Positions 36,816 to 48,252 of a stretch of DNA of 64,000 nt are shown here, piece after piece (the first letter of the stretch is position 1; the number at the start of each line of letters is the position of its first letter). This DNA is from Welwitschia mirabilis. Taxonomy: Eukaryota > Gnetophyta > Gnetopsida > Welwitschiales. The DNA lies in NCBI GenBank assembly GCA_051453625.1, contig JBOZIK010000001.1, positions 251,988,798 to 252,052,797 of the forward strand, written 5' to 3'. Both the position numbers and the translations under genes were made by a program. Below the pieces are notes generated by a model, which was not told the DNA's origin, searched no databases, and saw nothing but the letters and a program-made list of their open reading frames with translations.

Positions 36816-38136
36816 GGAAAGAGATTTAAGTGTAAAACCAAAATTTAAGTTTTTCCTTAATGAAGAATGAAAACAGGGTTAAATAAAGGGCATCTACAGT
36901 GTTTGGGAACTGAGGTAAAGTGGTTAGCACATACTAAAATTATTTGAGATGTAGGTAGGAATCTTCTGAGTATAAGCCATGGAAAAGAAGTAATAACTAA
37001 TTAGTGGAAAGCTTAAATTCTAGTCTACATACCACTAGTAATTATACTATAAATGATGAGGTAACTAATCATTGGGATTGTAAATAATCATGAAGGGTTT
37101 TCCTAAGGGGGTCACTGGAAACATTGAATTAGTAATGTGATGTGCTAGGATTCTGCACGGCTTATTAGCTAAGGTAAGGGGTGTGTTGATTTTCTAATAA
37201 TTCTTCATTCAGCTAAGGTGGATTATTATTAAAATGATGTTAAAAATAGATTGGTATTTAGGTTAAACTATTATTGGGAAGATTATTTTCCATGGATTTC
37301 TTTATGAGACTAGTTGCTTGATGGCAATCTCTATTCCTTATTACTACGAGTTTTATGATCCATGTTTTCATTAGAAGGTACTCTAATTAAGGAATTTAAT
37401 TCATCTCGAATCCAACACATACATAGTTTTAACAAGTTTTAGGAAGGCCCAAAAGCTAAAAACGTTTTTTAAGTTTGATAGAGATCTCAGTTTAAGTTAC
37501 AAAGTCTAATCGTAAGAAAGGCCAAGTGTGTCAGTAAAGAAAGGTGGTAGTGTCATCATTGTTTATAGAATTATGTTTTTAGGGGGGGAAATGAAGTTTA
37601 CAAGATCTATGTTAAACACTTTGAGTTGCAAGGTCTTGGAAAAACTCAGTAGGAATGAAAATGACAGCAAAATTTGAAAATAAAACCTAAGGAAAACAAA
37701 TCCTAAATATTTTTTCATTTTAAAAATTTTTAACCAAAAAAATTTAACAAAAATAAAAACTAACTACTAAAATAAAGCTTTGTAGGAAAAGAAATACAAC
37801 ACAAAAAAAAAAGACTTCTATATTAGTTTTTCACTTTTTTCGATCTTTTCTTTGGTTGTGATCAACAAAAAAACTCATTAGAGTTGCAACTCAAAATATG
37901 TAATATAAAAATGATTTTTAATTTAAAGTGGAAAACTAGACAAAACTCTCAATAGGACTAGTTCAGATATCACTAGGAATGGACCAGCACCCACCACTAG
38001 AAATAAAAGAAAATATTGAAAAAGTGGACTAGTTTAGTATCACTAAAAAGAATCCATACCAACCACTAAAGTGCTGAAAAACTTAAAATCTAAACTAAAA
38101 GTTAAAATAAAGAAAAGTTAAGATACCATGTCATTA
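36816..38136 (-). other. Element E leader and gag N-terminus
   Basis: Between primer site and capsid. 37,930-38,070 holds two copies of a CACTAGAA/CACTAAA-containing segment (GGACCAGCACCCACCACTAG and AATCCATACCAACCACTAA), a loose repeat about 75 bases apart. No gene was identified. Confidence 0.4.
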
Positions 38137-38154
38137 TCCCTAGTAACAATGCCA
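38137..38154 (-). other. Decayed tRNA-Asp-type primer-binding site (element E)
   Basis: On the minus strand TGGCATTGTTACTAGGGA follows the 5' LTR. Compared with TGGCGCCGTTGCCGGGGA, all five differences are transitions, at positions partly different from those in the element C site. Confidence 0.75.
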
Positions 38155-38159
38155 AAAAT

Positions 38160-39193
38160 CTATTAGAGAGAAGAATATTTGTTCATTATAGTAAAAGAAA
38201 ACTTTAATAAAGACTAGGCAAGCACATAGTATCATTCTTCTAGGGGGATAATTCAAGGTAAGCCTTAATAAAAGCAACACAAGATTATCAATCTTGTAAT
38301 GAAATCAAAACAAATAAAAAATGATTTGATCTAGTAAAGTAGAAAAATGAACTAGATCCAAAGGTCTAGCTTAACTTGTCTAATAGCAGACCTTCACTCT
38401 GACAGTATCCTGTATCTTTCTGAAATAAGGCTCAAATTATTAAGTCATGATGGTGTGGGTCATGGTAAAATAATATCATCCATCACATGAGTGCCGGTAA
38501 CTTTAATAATCACTTTGATCCTTCATAGTCCTTCATAAGCATGAAAAGTAAAGACTACAATACTTAAGATCCTTCAAATGAAATAGACTATAACCAATAA
38601 GCTAAGCTAAGGAATTCACTTGGTTGTCAAAAAAAACTTAACAATGTAGTTTTATTTTAGTATTACAAGCATGAGTTACTCATGATTAGAAATACAAAAT
38701 GAACAACTACTCTTTCATTAAAACAGAAAAATACATTACATTAAAGGAAGAACATGAGGCTAATTTAAACTCCTCGAACTACCCTTTGAACAAGTCTTCT
38801 CCCAAAGGAGATGCTTAGAAAGTCATGTTAACAAGTGATACTCTAAGGGATTCCGACTACTTTCATCCACAAAAGACGTTTACAAATGAGGAATCAAGGC
38901 CCTTTCATAGGCAAGGGAAGCATTGATAAGGTTGTAAACCTTTATCTTGTGGTGGTTTATGGAGATTACAATGTGGACAGTTATAATGTGGGTAGTTATA
39001 ATGTTTGTCATATGACCTTAGGTAAGATCTTCATTTTCTTGTGAAATTTGTTATGATGTGGCTTTTGGATCATGATGCTTCTACCATCTAGTCCTATCGC
39101 CATGCATTTCCAATGTCATCACACATGTCACTACCACATGTCACTATCATGTATCACTTGTGCCACTGTCATGTCTTATTAAAGTTATCAATT
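38160..39193 (-). repeat. 5' LTR of element E
   Basis: It matches 30,708-31,716 and lies directly upstream (minus strand) of the primer site. It ends near TAATTGATAAC at the outer side. Confidence 0.8.
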
Positions 39194-40639
39194 ATTTTTT
39201 ATGGGATAACAAATTAAGATAATAACTGTAATTTGACCACTTTTCCATGACAATTTTAGAAAATATCTTTTTACACTATTATCCTCTAAAGGATTAGTGG
39301 CATTAAATATGTAGACAACAGTGCCTATGTTTTCTACTGAGTGTAAGTCATTTTTGAGCATGTGCTTTAGAGTGCATTAAATGGTTTGAAATCATCATGA
39401 AAAAGTTAATAAGTTCATGAATAATATTAAAAAGGGTAGAAGACTTAATTGTATGATAAAACGGCTATTTTAATATCTTTGTCTAAGTTAAATTTCTTAA
39501 ATAAACTTGGTCTGAATGTCAGTTTTTTGCATGTTAACATAAACATTAGCTAAGTAAGAGATAATTCACTAAGTAAAACATGGTTTTCTAAGTATGTAAT
39601 AAATTATTTAACATGAATAGCATGAATAATACCATCTATTAACATATTAATAATCTAAAACCTATAAAGAATTAAAATTTTAATTTTATGAAANNNNNNN
39701 NNNNNNNNNNNNNNNNNNNNNNNNNNNNNNNNNNNNNNNNNNNNNNNNNNNNNNNNNNNNNNNNNNNNNNNNNNNNNNNNNNNNNNNNNNNNNTAAAAGT
39801 TTAATTTTATGAAACAAGTACAAATAAAAATTCCAAAAACACTCTTGCATAATTCGTAATCTTAATTAAACGAGGAATAAAAAAGTAAGACAAACTCAAT
39901 CACAAATCAAAGTGCATTCTCTAATGATATAGCAATACAAAGATTACTAATCACACATCAAGTCTAAAGTAAGGCATGACAAATTCCACATGAAAAAAAT
40001 CATTCACTCATACCTAAGAAGGGTAAAATAAGGCTTAAAACCTCATGATAAGACAAGCCCACATCTTAGCCATTGAAATTCTAGATCTGAAATAAAAGAG
40101 TTTCAATGAAGGATGACAACTGGTACTTTAACATGGTAACTCCAATCTCTAGGATTAATCAAGAGATGAATCAATAATGAAGGACCGTTAGCCCTTAAGG
40201 TAGGCTAATCCTTTATAGCTCTCCTTAAGGATAAAGTTATTCATTGATATGTCCTTGTTATTAATAAATGGATATCAACAGATTTCATTATGATTTAGGA
40301 CATAGATGTGTAGTTCTTATGCTTCAAAAATTGGTTTAGCACTATGTTGTAAGATCAATGTATCATCTTCACATCTGACTAGATTGCCTCATTTGTGGAA
40401 TCCACTTTTCTTAAGAATAGGAATGGCATTGATGATCTAGATGATGATACTCCTTTTTAATAATAATTTTAGTAATTCAAAAATAATTTTGATTGGAAAT
40501 AGCATTAAAAATATATTAATTCACTAAACTTTACGGGTTAAAAATGTAAAATTTAAGCATAAATACCTACCCATTGACTATCAAAAACTAGATAGATAAT
40601 GACAACATCAAGTAACTTGAAGGCTTCTTTTTGTCGCAA
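39194..40639. other. AT-rich sequence with a 100-N gap, no gene
   Basis: No coding similarity. 39,694-39,793 is N, with TTAATTTTATGAAA on both sides. By position it would hold the missing RT of element F, but none is visible. Confidence 0.4.
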
Positions 40640-41200
40640 CTACTTTTATAGAAAGAGAATTCTCTGTCAAGGATCTTTCTTCTAGGTCAATCTTGTGCAT
40701 ACATGTGATGGAATTGATACCTTTTAGATTGCACATAGTTTACCATACAGACTTTTTTTGTTGATTGAGCATAGAAACTAAGAATTCTTCTTGATAAGTT
40801 GATAGTTTTGCATAGATAATTATAAGTTAGGAATTATTATCTCCTATAAATGCAAATTTTAGATTCTTAAGAAGAGGTCTAAATTCAACATTTGGAATAT
40901 GACGTTTAGTAAAAGGGTTTGTTTTCTTTTTTCTTTCCTTTTTCCTCCTTCTACTTCCCCTCCCTGCCCTCCACCCTCGCAACCCCACTTTTTTTTTAAA
41001 TTTTTTTTTTTTTTTTTTTTTGATGCACATGGTGAAGGTTTGAATTTGGAACTCCATTTTGATGTTTGTAATTAAAATTATTATGTATGGTAAGTGATAA
41101 CTCTTTAAAGTATTCACATAAGGGATGATTCTCTAAGACACAAACATTTGATTTTTCATCAATTTTAATTAAATTAATATCTTTTATGTCAACCATGTAG
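40640..41200 (-). pseudogene. Start of gypsy pol, truncated before RT (element F)
   Basis: The minus strand carries ENHPLCEYFKELSL near 41,130, then NVEFRPLLKNLKFAFIGDN near 40,860. LSTYQEEFLVSMLNQQKKS and NLKGINSITCMHKIDLEE follow, down to about 40,660. This is the linker between protease and RT in Athila/Tat pol (LKPLPSHLKYAFLG, KAIGWTLADIKGISPS-CMH-I-LE). The RT palm that should follow is absent, so the element is cut off. A purine-rich tract is inserted at 40,918-41,030. Confidence 0.75.
40918..41030 (-). repeat. Long polypurine tract inside gypsy pol
   Basis: About 110 bases, almost all purine on the minus strand, ending in a run of T (plus strand) at 41,006-41,028. It separates the VHQ and NPFTK parts of pol. 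Relatives have no such low-complexity segment here, so it is a local expansion or insertion. Confidence 0.6.
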
Positions 41201-41229
41201 TTATTTATTTATAGAATTGAAAACTTATA

Positions 41230-41480
41230 ACTTTGTATTCATGTTTTTAAATGACATTTTTACTACTTCTATAGTTGATCAAGACATTAGAGTGGTAAGA
41301 AACAGACTTCTTATGATAACATGAAATCCTTGTAGATTATCTTCCATCTCTAAAACTATAAAGTTAACTAGGTAGGAAAATTTTTAAAGTTTCCCTAAAA
41401 CATCTCCTACTACTCCCTTGAGACTTTTAGTTAGTGAATAACATGTTGTAAGGATATATTAGGTTTTTTTAATCCTTTCT
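41230..41480 (-). pseudogene. Decayed gypsy protease C-terminal half (element F)
   Basis: The minus strand reads GDVLGKL*KFSYLVNFIVLE, then MEDNLQGFHVIIRSLFLTT. This corresponds to VEDVLVKV--F--PVDFVVLDMEED and ILGRPFLTTA of gypsy protease (GRP changed to RSL). The active-site loop upstream was not recognised. It lies just before the pol linker. Confidence 0.6.
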
Positions 41481-42649
41481 AATGCAAATTATTTGTATAA
41501 AAATATAAGGCATTGTCTTTCAATTATAACAGGGTTTAATTTATTCTTTTATTATCTATTATATATGATATATGATATGATTGGAAAACAAAACAAGGAC
41601 CTCTAAAATTTGATGGAAGTTTATTTTGAACTCTAATACTCACTTATTAAGCTAAGAAAAGTTTTCTATTTACATTAATTTTTCTCTTTACCATGTATAT
41701 ATCTTTAAGGAATTTTACATATGAATGTACTTGTTTAATAGAATCTAACAAATGAATGTTGATTTTTTACTTCCTTAAAGACTTTTAGATATTCTTCCTT
41801 AAGTTGTTTCCTTTTTAAAGATGTGAGATGTCTAAGGAATGAAGATTTTTGAATTTCTTTGCATCTACACCTATCCATATCATCTTCATCATCTTTTTCA
41901 GAATCATTGATTGGTTAAGGTTTAGGAGTAGATGTAGAAGGATCTTCTCTATGGGATTAAACATTTTCATCTATCTAGGTACCCCTCTTAAGTAAGATTG
42001 TGTTAACTTATCATACGTCTTTTTTTTTAAATCATATTAATTCCATTGAAATGGGAAATAGGTTGAGCTATAAGTTATCTTTTTCTCTTTGAGTAATTGA
42101 AAATAACAAGGGAAATGTATTTTGAGAAAGTTGATCATTTCTTGTTCTAGATGTCAAAGAGTTTGAACTATTAGATTATTGATTTTCAGTTGTTTATTAT
42201 TATTAACTATTTGAGTTTCAAAAAATTGTTTTAGAATGTTTTCTAACAATTACTCCAAGGTTGGTTAGGTTTTAATTAAGTAGAGGCTTTGGTTTCTTGG
42301 GATATTTAGTAAAATCTAGTATGGTTCTTTTATTTTAGGTTGTAAGGCTATTGGTGTCAATATGACAATTTCTATTATTACTATCTTAAAAACAGTCTTC
42401 TAGATTACACATTATTTACTTACTTAGGTACTATGTCTTTGTAAATTAAAATAGAAGATCATTCATCCATTTCATGTTCACGAGACATACATATAGCACA
42501 TATAATACATCTACTAACATGATGTAGTTTAAACAAGTGAAGTTTTTATAATCGTTTGACTCCAGTGTCTAATCTTCTATTCATGTCTATTTTTTCCATC
42601 TAATTTATATATTGCTCATCCTATGTCTTTGCTAGATTATTGAATTTGA
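41481..42649 (-). other. Element F gag-protease linker
   Basis: AT-rich, with no recognised zinc knuckle. 41,880-41,960 holds acidic or Ser-rich codons on the minus strand. No separate gene. Confidence 0.35.
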
Positions 42650-43150
42650 CTTTAGCTCTAAATGGCATTTCCTAGTATTCAATACTATCTGCTATGTTTT
42701 TGAAAGTATCATAAGCATTTTCTAGTTCTTTAGATGGGAAAGTTTAGCTATATCTAAGAGTCAAAACTATGTTAGGGATTTCCTTAATAGAACTTCAAAG
42801 TATGAAAATGCTTTATGAAAATTTTCATTATCTTATTATTGGAAATCCATGATTTTTCATCTTAATTTGTTAGTTTTTTGTGTTAAAAAATTACTTTTTT
42901 GAGAATTCTCAGTTACAATATCTTTATGTTGAATATGGCTTTTAAGTTATGTATCCAAGTTTTAGCTTTTTATTTTTGAGGAAAGAAAATAGATTCATTC
43001 TAAATACATCATTTTGATTTTTTATGATTGACATAATAGCTTCAAATTCTCTTAGGTTCTCACAGAGATACCTGGCCATAAAATTTGAGCAACAAATTAA
43101 GAATGGCAGGTTTTATTTTAATACAATTTATATGAGGGGATAAAAACATA
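42650..43150 (-). pseudogene. Decayed gypsy gag (element F)
   Basis: The minus strand has FLTQKTNKLR*KIMDFQ, DNENFHKAFSYFEVLLRKS and, after a frame change, ELENAYDTFKNIA. These match the Athila/Tat capsid, but the CPHHG-W-FY-GL middle block is missing, so there is an internal deletion. It resembles the gag at 28,960-29,500. Protease and pol remnants follow in order at lower coordinates. Confidence 0.65.
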
Positions 43151-44379
43151 CAAGAAGGTGTAGCTAAACACTTAGCTAAAATAAAGCTTTCAGTGTTTTA
43201 CTAGGTAATCCTTATCATATGATATCTCTGCTAGTTTTAGACATGGTTATTGTAGTTAGAGGAAACTCTAAAGGGTTTTTCATTGAAATTTCACCAATTT
43301 GAAATGCAAGTCTAGCGTAATCTTCATCAAAGTCATTTAAGAGTTGTTCATATTTTAGCTGTTTATTATTAAAATCTCTATAGATTTTGCTAGTATTAGA
43401 TCTAATCTAATGATAAGTAGAAATATCTTTACATAAATTACTAGTAAAAATTAACAAAAAATTTACAAAATACACTCTTTGTAATTTTGAATGATGAATA
43501 ATTCACAAAAAATTATGATGGTGCTAATAAAAAATTCATGATGCTCATCAATTTTCAAATTTAATGAAATAGAAAATAGATGATAAATAGAATGTATAAG
43601 TACACTATTTAGTGTATGAAAAACTATTTAATAAATTAGGTTTTAAATTTTGTGTAGCATAACACAAATTAATCTAAATATAGTAAATCATATAGAGAGG
43701 TATATGCATTTTTGCAAATAATTTGAACCTAGCCTTCTTATAACTAGTAAATTCACAAATAAGGTATAATGAATTTGGATAAAACTAAGATTCAATCTAG
43801 CTAAACTGAGGTGCATGTCCTTAGATCCAAGCTCCTATGCTCAAGATTCTGCTAGTTCCTACAAAATAGAAAATTATTGTATTTATTTTGATAATGATAG
43901 ATCTTTAAAAAACTAGAAAATAATTCTCAAAAAAATAAATGAATCTTGACAGGAGAAGAAACAACAATTACAATCCTTGACAATGGTTCCTTGACTTTTG
44001 TTCAAATTCACAATCTATGAAGTTTGCGACCTAAGTATTAAGGTCTATAGGTAGTCTTAAGTTATAAAACTAGGATGATTTATTATATTACATATAAGTC
44101 TAATTATCATTTTCTCGTAGATACCACAATGGAAATTCATAAACTCATAAAGATTTAGGTTATAATAATAAGGTTTGACTAAGGTTTGAATAAAAGGGTG
44201 TGAAAAAGAGATTAAGGAATTAAGATATTAGAAAGATTCTCCTTCTAGTAATCAAGAATGATCATAAGTTTAAGAAATTACATTGGAGATAAAATAGATT
44301 CATAAATAAGAAATAAATTATTCACTATGGATTTTAAACATCATGAACATAGTAAGTTTAGAAATCTTATGTCTTATAA
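43151..44379 (-). other. AT-rich sequence upstream of the element F gag
   Basis: Likely gag N-terminus and leader of element F. 43,100-43,480 parallels 29,440-29,860. No LTR border or primer site was recognised. Confidence 0.35.
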
Positions 44380-44870
44380 TGATATGTCGGAAGCACAAAT
44401 ATAGCAAGAAAGATGTTATAAACAGGCAACTATACTAGTGTAGGGTAACACCTAGTAGTTGGCGAATCAACCCTGCTTATCGCAAGCCTAGCATTCTTAA
44501 CCCATATAGGTGTTCAATCCTTGCTATTTGTATGGTACCATGCCAAACATATAGAATGAGTAATGTCGTGTATGCTGCTCACATGGCTAGAACCGCAACA
44601 ACAACCAACTACTACTATAAGATTTCTTGCCTTGAACCTACTCCCACCTCCTGTTGTTTCTCATAACTTATTTAACATTTAGCACTGGGCTACTTCTGCT
44701 TTTGAGACTAGGCTACTCTTACGTGTAACAATTAGTGTGTATCTTTTGGGGTGCACATTCCTCCTGTCCAACTTTGAGGCTGCATATATCTCTATCTGGT
44801 TTTGAGACATCTCTCTTTAGCTTTGAGGCTAATACATTAATCATCTAAACATTATTAATACATTGAAGAA
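44380..44870. other. GC- and CpG-richer island
   Basis: This roughly 490-base patch is distinctly richer in GC than its flanks and contains several CpG (GTCGG, GGCGAATC, ATCGCAAG, GTCGTG, ACCGC, ACGTG). Short near-repeats of CTTTGAGGCT/TTTTGAGAC occur at 44,698-44,832. No ORF or known element was recognised. It may be a younger or unmethylated insertion. Confidence 0.4.
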
Positions 44871-47089
44871 CATATCTAAAATAATAAATATGAAAGAACA
44901 TTTGAAGTGTATGATTACATAACTAGTAATCCTAAGTGTATCAATGAGGGAAGAGAACATAAATCTAATTATTAATCAAAGTGCATGCACCAATAATGCA
45001 TAACACTATAGAAAATATTACTTTACTACAAATTTAATACATAGGTTAGATAAGGAAAATGGGTTATGAGATAATCATTCCCTCATATCTGACGGGAGAT
45101 GGTAAATTGTGTTTTATATTTAAATTTTCATTATTTCATCATGTAAGATCTTTACCTATATTTGATACTACTATGTGTTGTATCTTCAACTATGAAAGAT
45201 AATATAGGAACAAAAAAAGGGCGAAGAGGGGAATGTTAAATTTTGTTTTTTTGTAGTTAACTTTTCATCATTCCACTATGTAAGTCTGTATCTCTTTTTT
45301 ATACCACTATGTGCTATATCTTTAGCTATTTGTATCGTAATCTATATTTTCTCATCATTAGATCATAATTGTTTAAGAAAAACATTTGCTAAGTATTTTC
45401 ACCCAAATAAACTTGTAACAAAGAAATAGCAATCTAATAGCTTTTACCCATCAAAAAAGAGAATTGTCTTCTCATAATTTTCCTATATTTTAAATGTCTT
45501 TTCCTTTTAAATGATCAAATAAGAATACCATGAAACGTATGGTTAAGCATATTACATGGCGTAGTTTATTTATTAATGATGAAAATGTTGTGTATGTTTT
45601 AAAGCATGAGTTTCACATCATTTCACAACCCCAAATATTTTAAGTAGTGAAAGAAAGAGGATAGATAGGAGAAGAGCACTTGGGATAAGAGACACCAAAT
45701 GAAAACTACTATTACAAAACTTAGATTACTAGTGAAAGAAACAACAATCCACCTAATATATATTAATGCAAGTTACTAAAAGAATATAGTTGGCTATCGC
45801 CCAATTAGTTTGAAACTATAAATTAATTTTACATAAGAAACTAGAGAATTAACTTATAATGTAAAATGATTCATAATTTAATAAGAAAAAATAAATTTTA
45901 TTAAGTCAATGTANNNNNNNNNNNNNNNNNNNNNNNNNNNNNNNNNNNNNNNNNNNNNNNNNNNNNNNNNNNNNNNNNNNNNNNNNNNNNNNNNNNNNNN
46001 NNNNNNNNNNNNNAAAATAAATTTTATTAAGTCAATGTATTAAATACATACATGACTTGCATTGAGGACATGGATATGGTCTTCTCATTTCAACTTACAA
46101 GATGAGGTAACAGACTTGATTCCAAGGCTTTTTGAATGGTATCTTCAATAGTTGGTACTTCTATCACATCATCTGAGTATTTAGAAATATTAAATTTACA
46201 AGGACCTTGCTTAAATAGTTATTGAATAAAGGAAGGTTAAGAAAGAAGTTATTTAAGTTGGTTATGTAACTATCATCATTGTTACTTGTAACAATAAGCA
46301 ATGACCAATAGCAAATGTTCCAAAAAAACACAAAATAAGTTGTCATTCAGTATCATCATAGGGTGATATTAACTGGAAAGAGCATAGGAAAAATAAATAT
46401 TGTTTTATTATCATTAGGCAATCATAAGTGAAAATATAGATAAAGAAATCACTGAATGTAACTACTAGGTAATGATTTTGTTACAAGTTCATTACTGCTT
46501 CCATCATTGGTTGACTACAAATAGTCATAGTTTTGTTATTTCCCAATTTCTTGCACTCTTTGAGTCCAATCACCATCTAATCGTATATTCTCTTCCTTGA
46601 GAACCTATAACCTTATAACACATTTGAAATTCCCATCATGATTACCTTTCATAGGCCTCATTTTTAATGTTTATCACAGCCTCCTACTAGATCGTTGATA
46701 GAATCTACAAAGGTAAGTAAATTATATAAGAGTAAGGCCCATGTTATAAAATTACATAATTAAAATAAAGTAATAAAGCAAGGAGTATTACATTTGCATT
46801 TAAGTAACTCATGTTTTATATAAATAAAATACAAAAACATTTTATTTACCAATAACTCACCACTCACATGATGATCATCATAGTTGAGAAATAAAAGGGA
46901 CAGAGAAACAAAGAACTTTAGGATTCAGTTTCTGAAAGGGATTAAGTACAGAAGTAAATTATTCTTCCTATTCTCCAAAAAAATGATTCTATGTCTCTAC
47001 TTAGCACTAAAAATATTTATTTTTTGTGACAATGGCCAAAATTTTATTAATAGCATCAAATTGTACTTTCTGTTATAGAAAGAAGGCAT
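44871..47089. other. AT-rich sequence with a 100-N gap, no gene identified
   Basis: 45,914-46,013 is N, flanked on both sides by the same 26 bases. A minus-strand stretch at 46,080-46,190 reads SDDVIEVPTIEDTIQKALES and could belong to the decayed ORF that starts at 48,252, but the link is not shown. Confidence 0.35.
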
Positions 47090-48252
47090 AGGCTATCTAG
47101 GACAACCCTTCCATACCATATCCATATCACCATACCTGTAACCACACCATATCCATATCACCATACCATCTATAAATTTGACCACCTCAAAATAAAATTG
47201 GTTGAACCTTTAATTAAAATGGGACCTCATGTTATCCACTTTTTAATGCAAGGCTTCTATTTTGACTACCAAAAATTTGAATTCCTCTAATTACATTTCT
47301 GGAGCAGGCTTAAAGGGAAAGTTGTAAAGTAAAACAAGAATCATAAGTAGATGTGCAAGCAAGTGATAATTTAGGACCACTGATCTTTTCATTATCACTG
47401 TTCATTTTCTTTAGAATTCTGAGACTTGCAACATAGGAGGATATAAACTAACATCATCTAGTAAAAGTATAAACTACCTAATTAATTTATTCATCAAATA
47501 GCAATAGAGAAGGAAGGCTGGTTTTTCTTTTTTTGTGAACTCTACCATCTTTCTCTAGATGAAGGCAAGTAAATCATAGTCTATGCAATAATCTAGTTCT
47601 ACCAAAATCATTAGAGGAAGAACAATTAAATGAATAGAATGGGAAGATAGAATAATGTTGGTCTAAATTTCCTTAGTTGTTATTTATTGTCCTTTTATCA
47701 AAATGTTTGGTTTTCCTTCTTTAGGATCTAACATTGCTACATAGTTAGGAATTAAGAACCTCATGGCCTCTTTTGGCTTTACAAATGTGCCAATCAAAGG
47801 GAGAAATATCTTTCTTTTTCTCGACATCCATAACTCACATGCAATGGCATGCATCCTGATTTTGATATGGATACTAGAGATAGTGGATATTAAGAAGTCT
47901 TTATTATTTTTTCTATTTTAGCTAATATTAAGCAATAACTCTCTAATTTTACTACCTAAGAATCTACCTTTTGCTACTAATATCCATTTCCACCCTACTA
48001 CATTTACCTTACCTAGCATTGCACTATCAATCTAGGTTAACACTTGCCTAAAGGATTTTTCAATTAAAATTAGGCTTTTTGAATAGTAAATTTTTTTATT
48101 TCCTCTTTTCTCACTTCTTCCTTTACCTTGGAAGTTTCTCCAAGTTGTTTCTTGAGAACATATTTAAGGTTAGACTCATGATTGATAGTTGTAGCAGGAT
48201 TTGAAGCCTGCCTTAATCTTTTGAGGCATCTAAAAGAAGACGATGCCACCAT
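47090..48252 (-). pseudogene. Long decayed ORF of unknown family
   Basis: An ATG at 48,252 opens 60 codons rich in Lys/Glu/Ser (MVASSSFRCLKRLRQASN, VKEEVRKEEIKKFTI). After a frameshift near 48,060 one frame continues for about 300 codons to near 47,090. It has only about a dozen stops, nearly all where Gln would fit. Readable parts include VNVVGWKWILVAKGRFLGS, KRKIFLPLIGTFVKPKEAM, FLIPNYVAMLDPKEGKP and LLAFI*RKMVEFTKKEKPAF. No retropepsin, RT, integrase or known host domain is visible. It is most likely an accessory ORF of a retrotransposon or a captured gene. I do not recognise it. A CCATATCCATATCACC minisatellite (47,100-47,165) marks its end. Confidence 0.5.

Larger units (their letters stand above)
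30708..39193 (-). mobile_element. Gag-protease gypsy element E with accessory ORF, no RT found
   Basis: Direct repeats of about 1.0 kb (30,708-31,716 and 38,160-39,193) flank 6.4 kb. The minus-strand orientation is set by a primer site at 38,137-38,154. Inside, gag (36,290-36,815) and protease (35,030-35,420) are followed by about 1.9 kb without recognisable RT or integrase. A short ORF at 32,800-33,133 follows, carrying an EFYKN motif like that of the copia accessory ORF. Size and gag type fit the Athila/Tat group. It was probably non-autonomous. Target duplications are not evident. Confidence 0.75.

Noticed and set aside
40827-41117. 96-codon frame with Lys/Arg-rich middle
   Set aside because: Chimera of gypsy pol linker codons with the polypurine insertion, not a separate protein.
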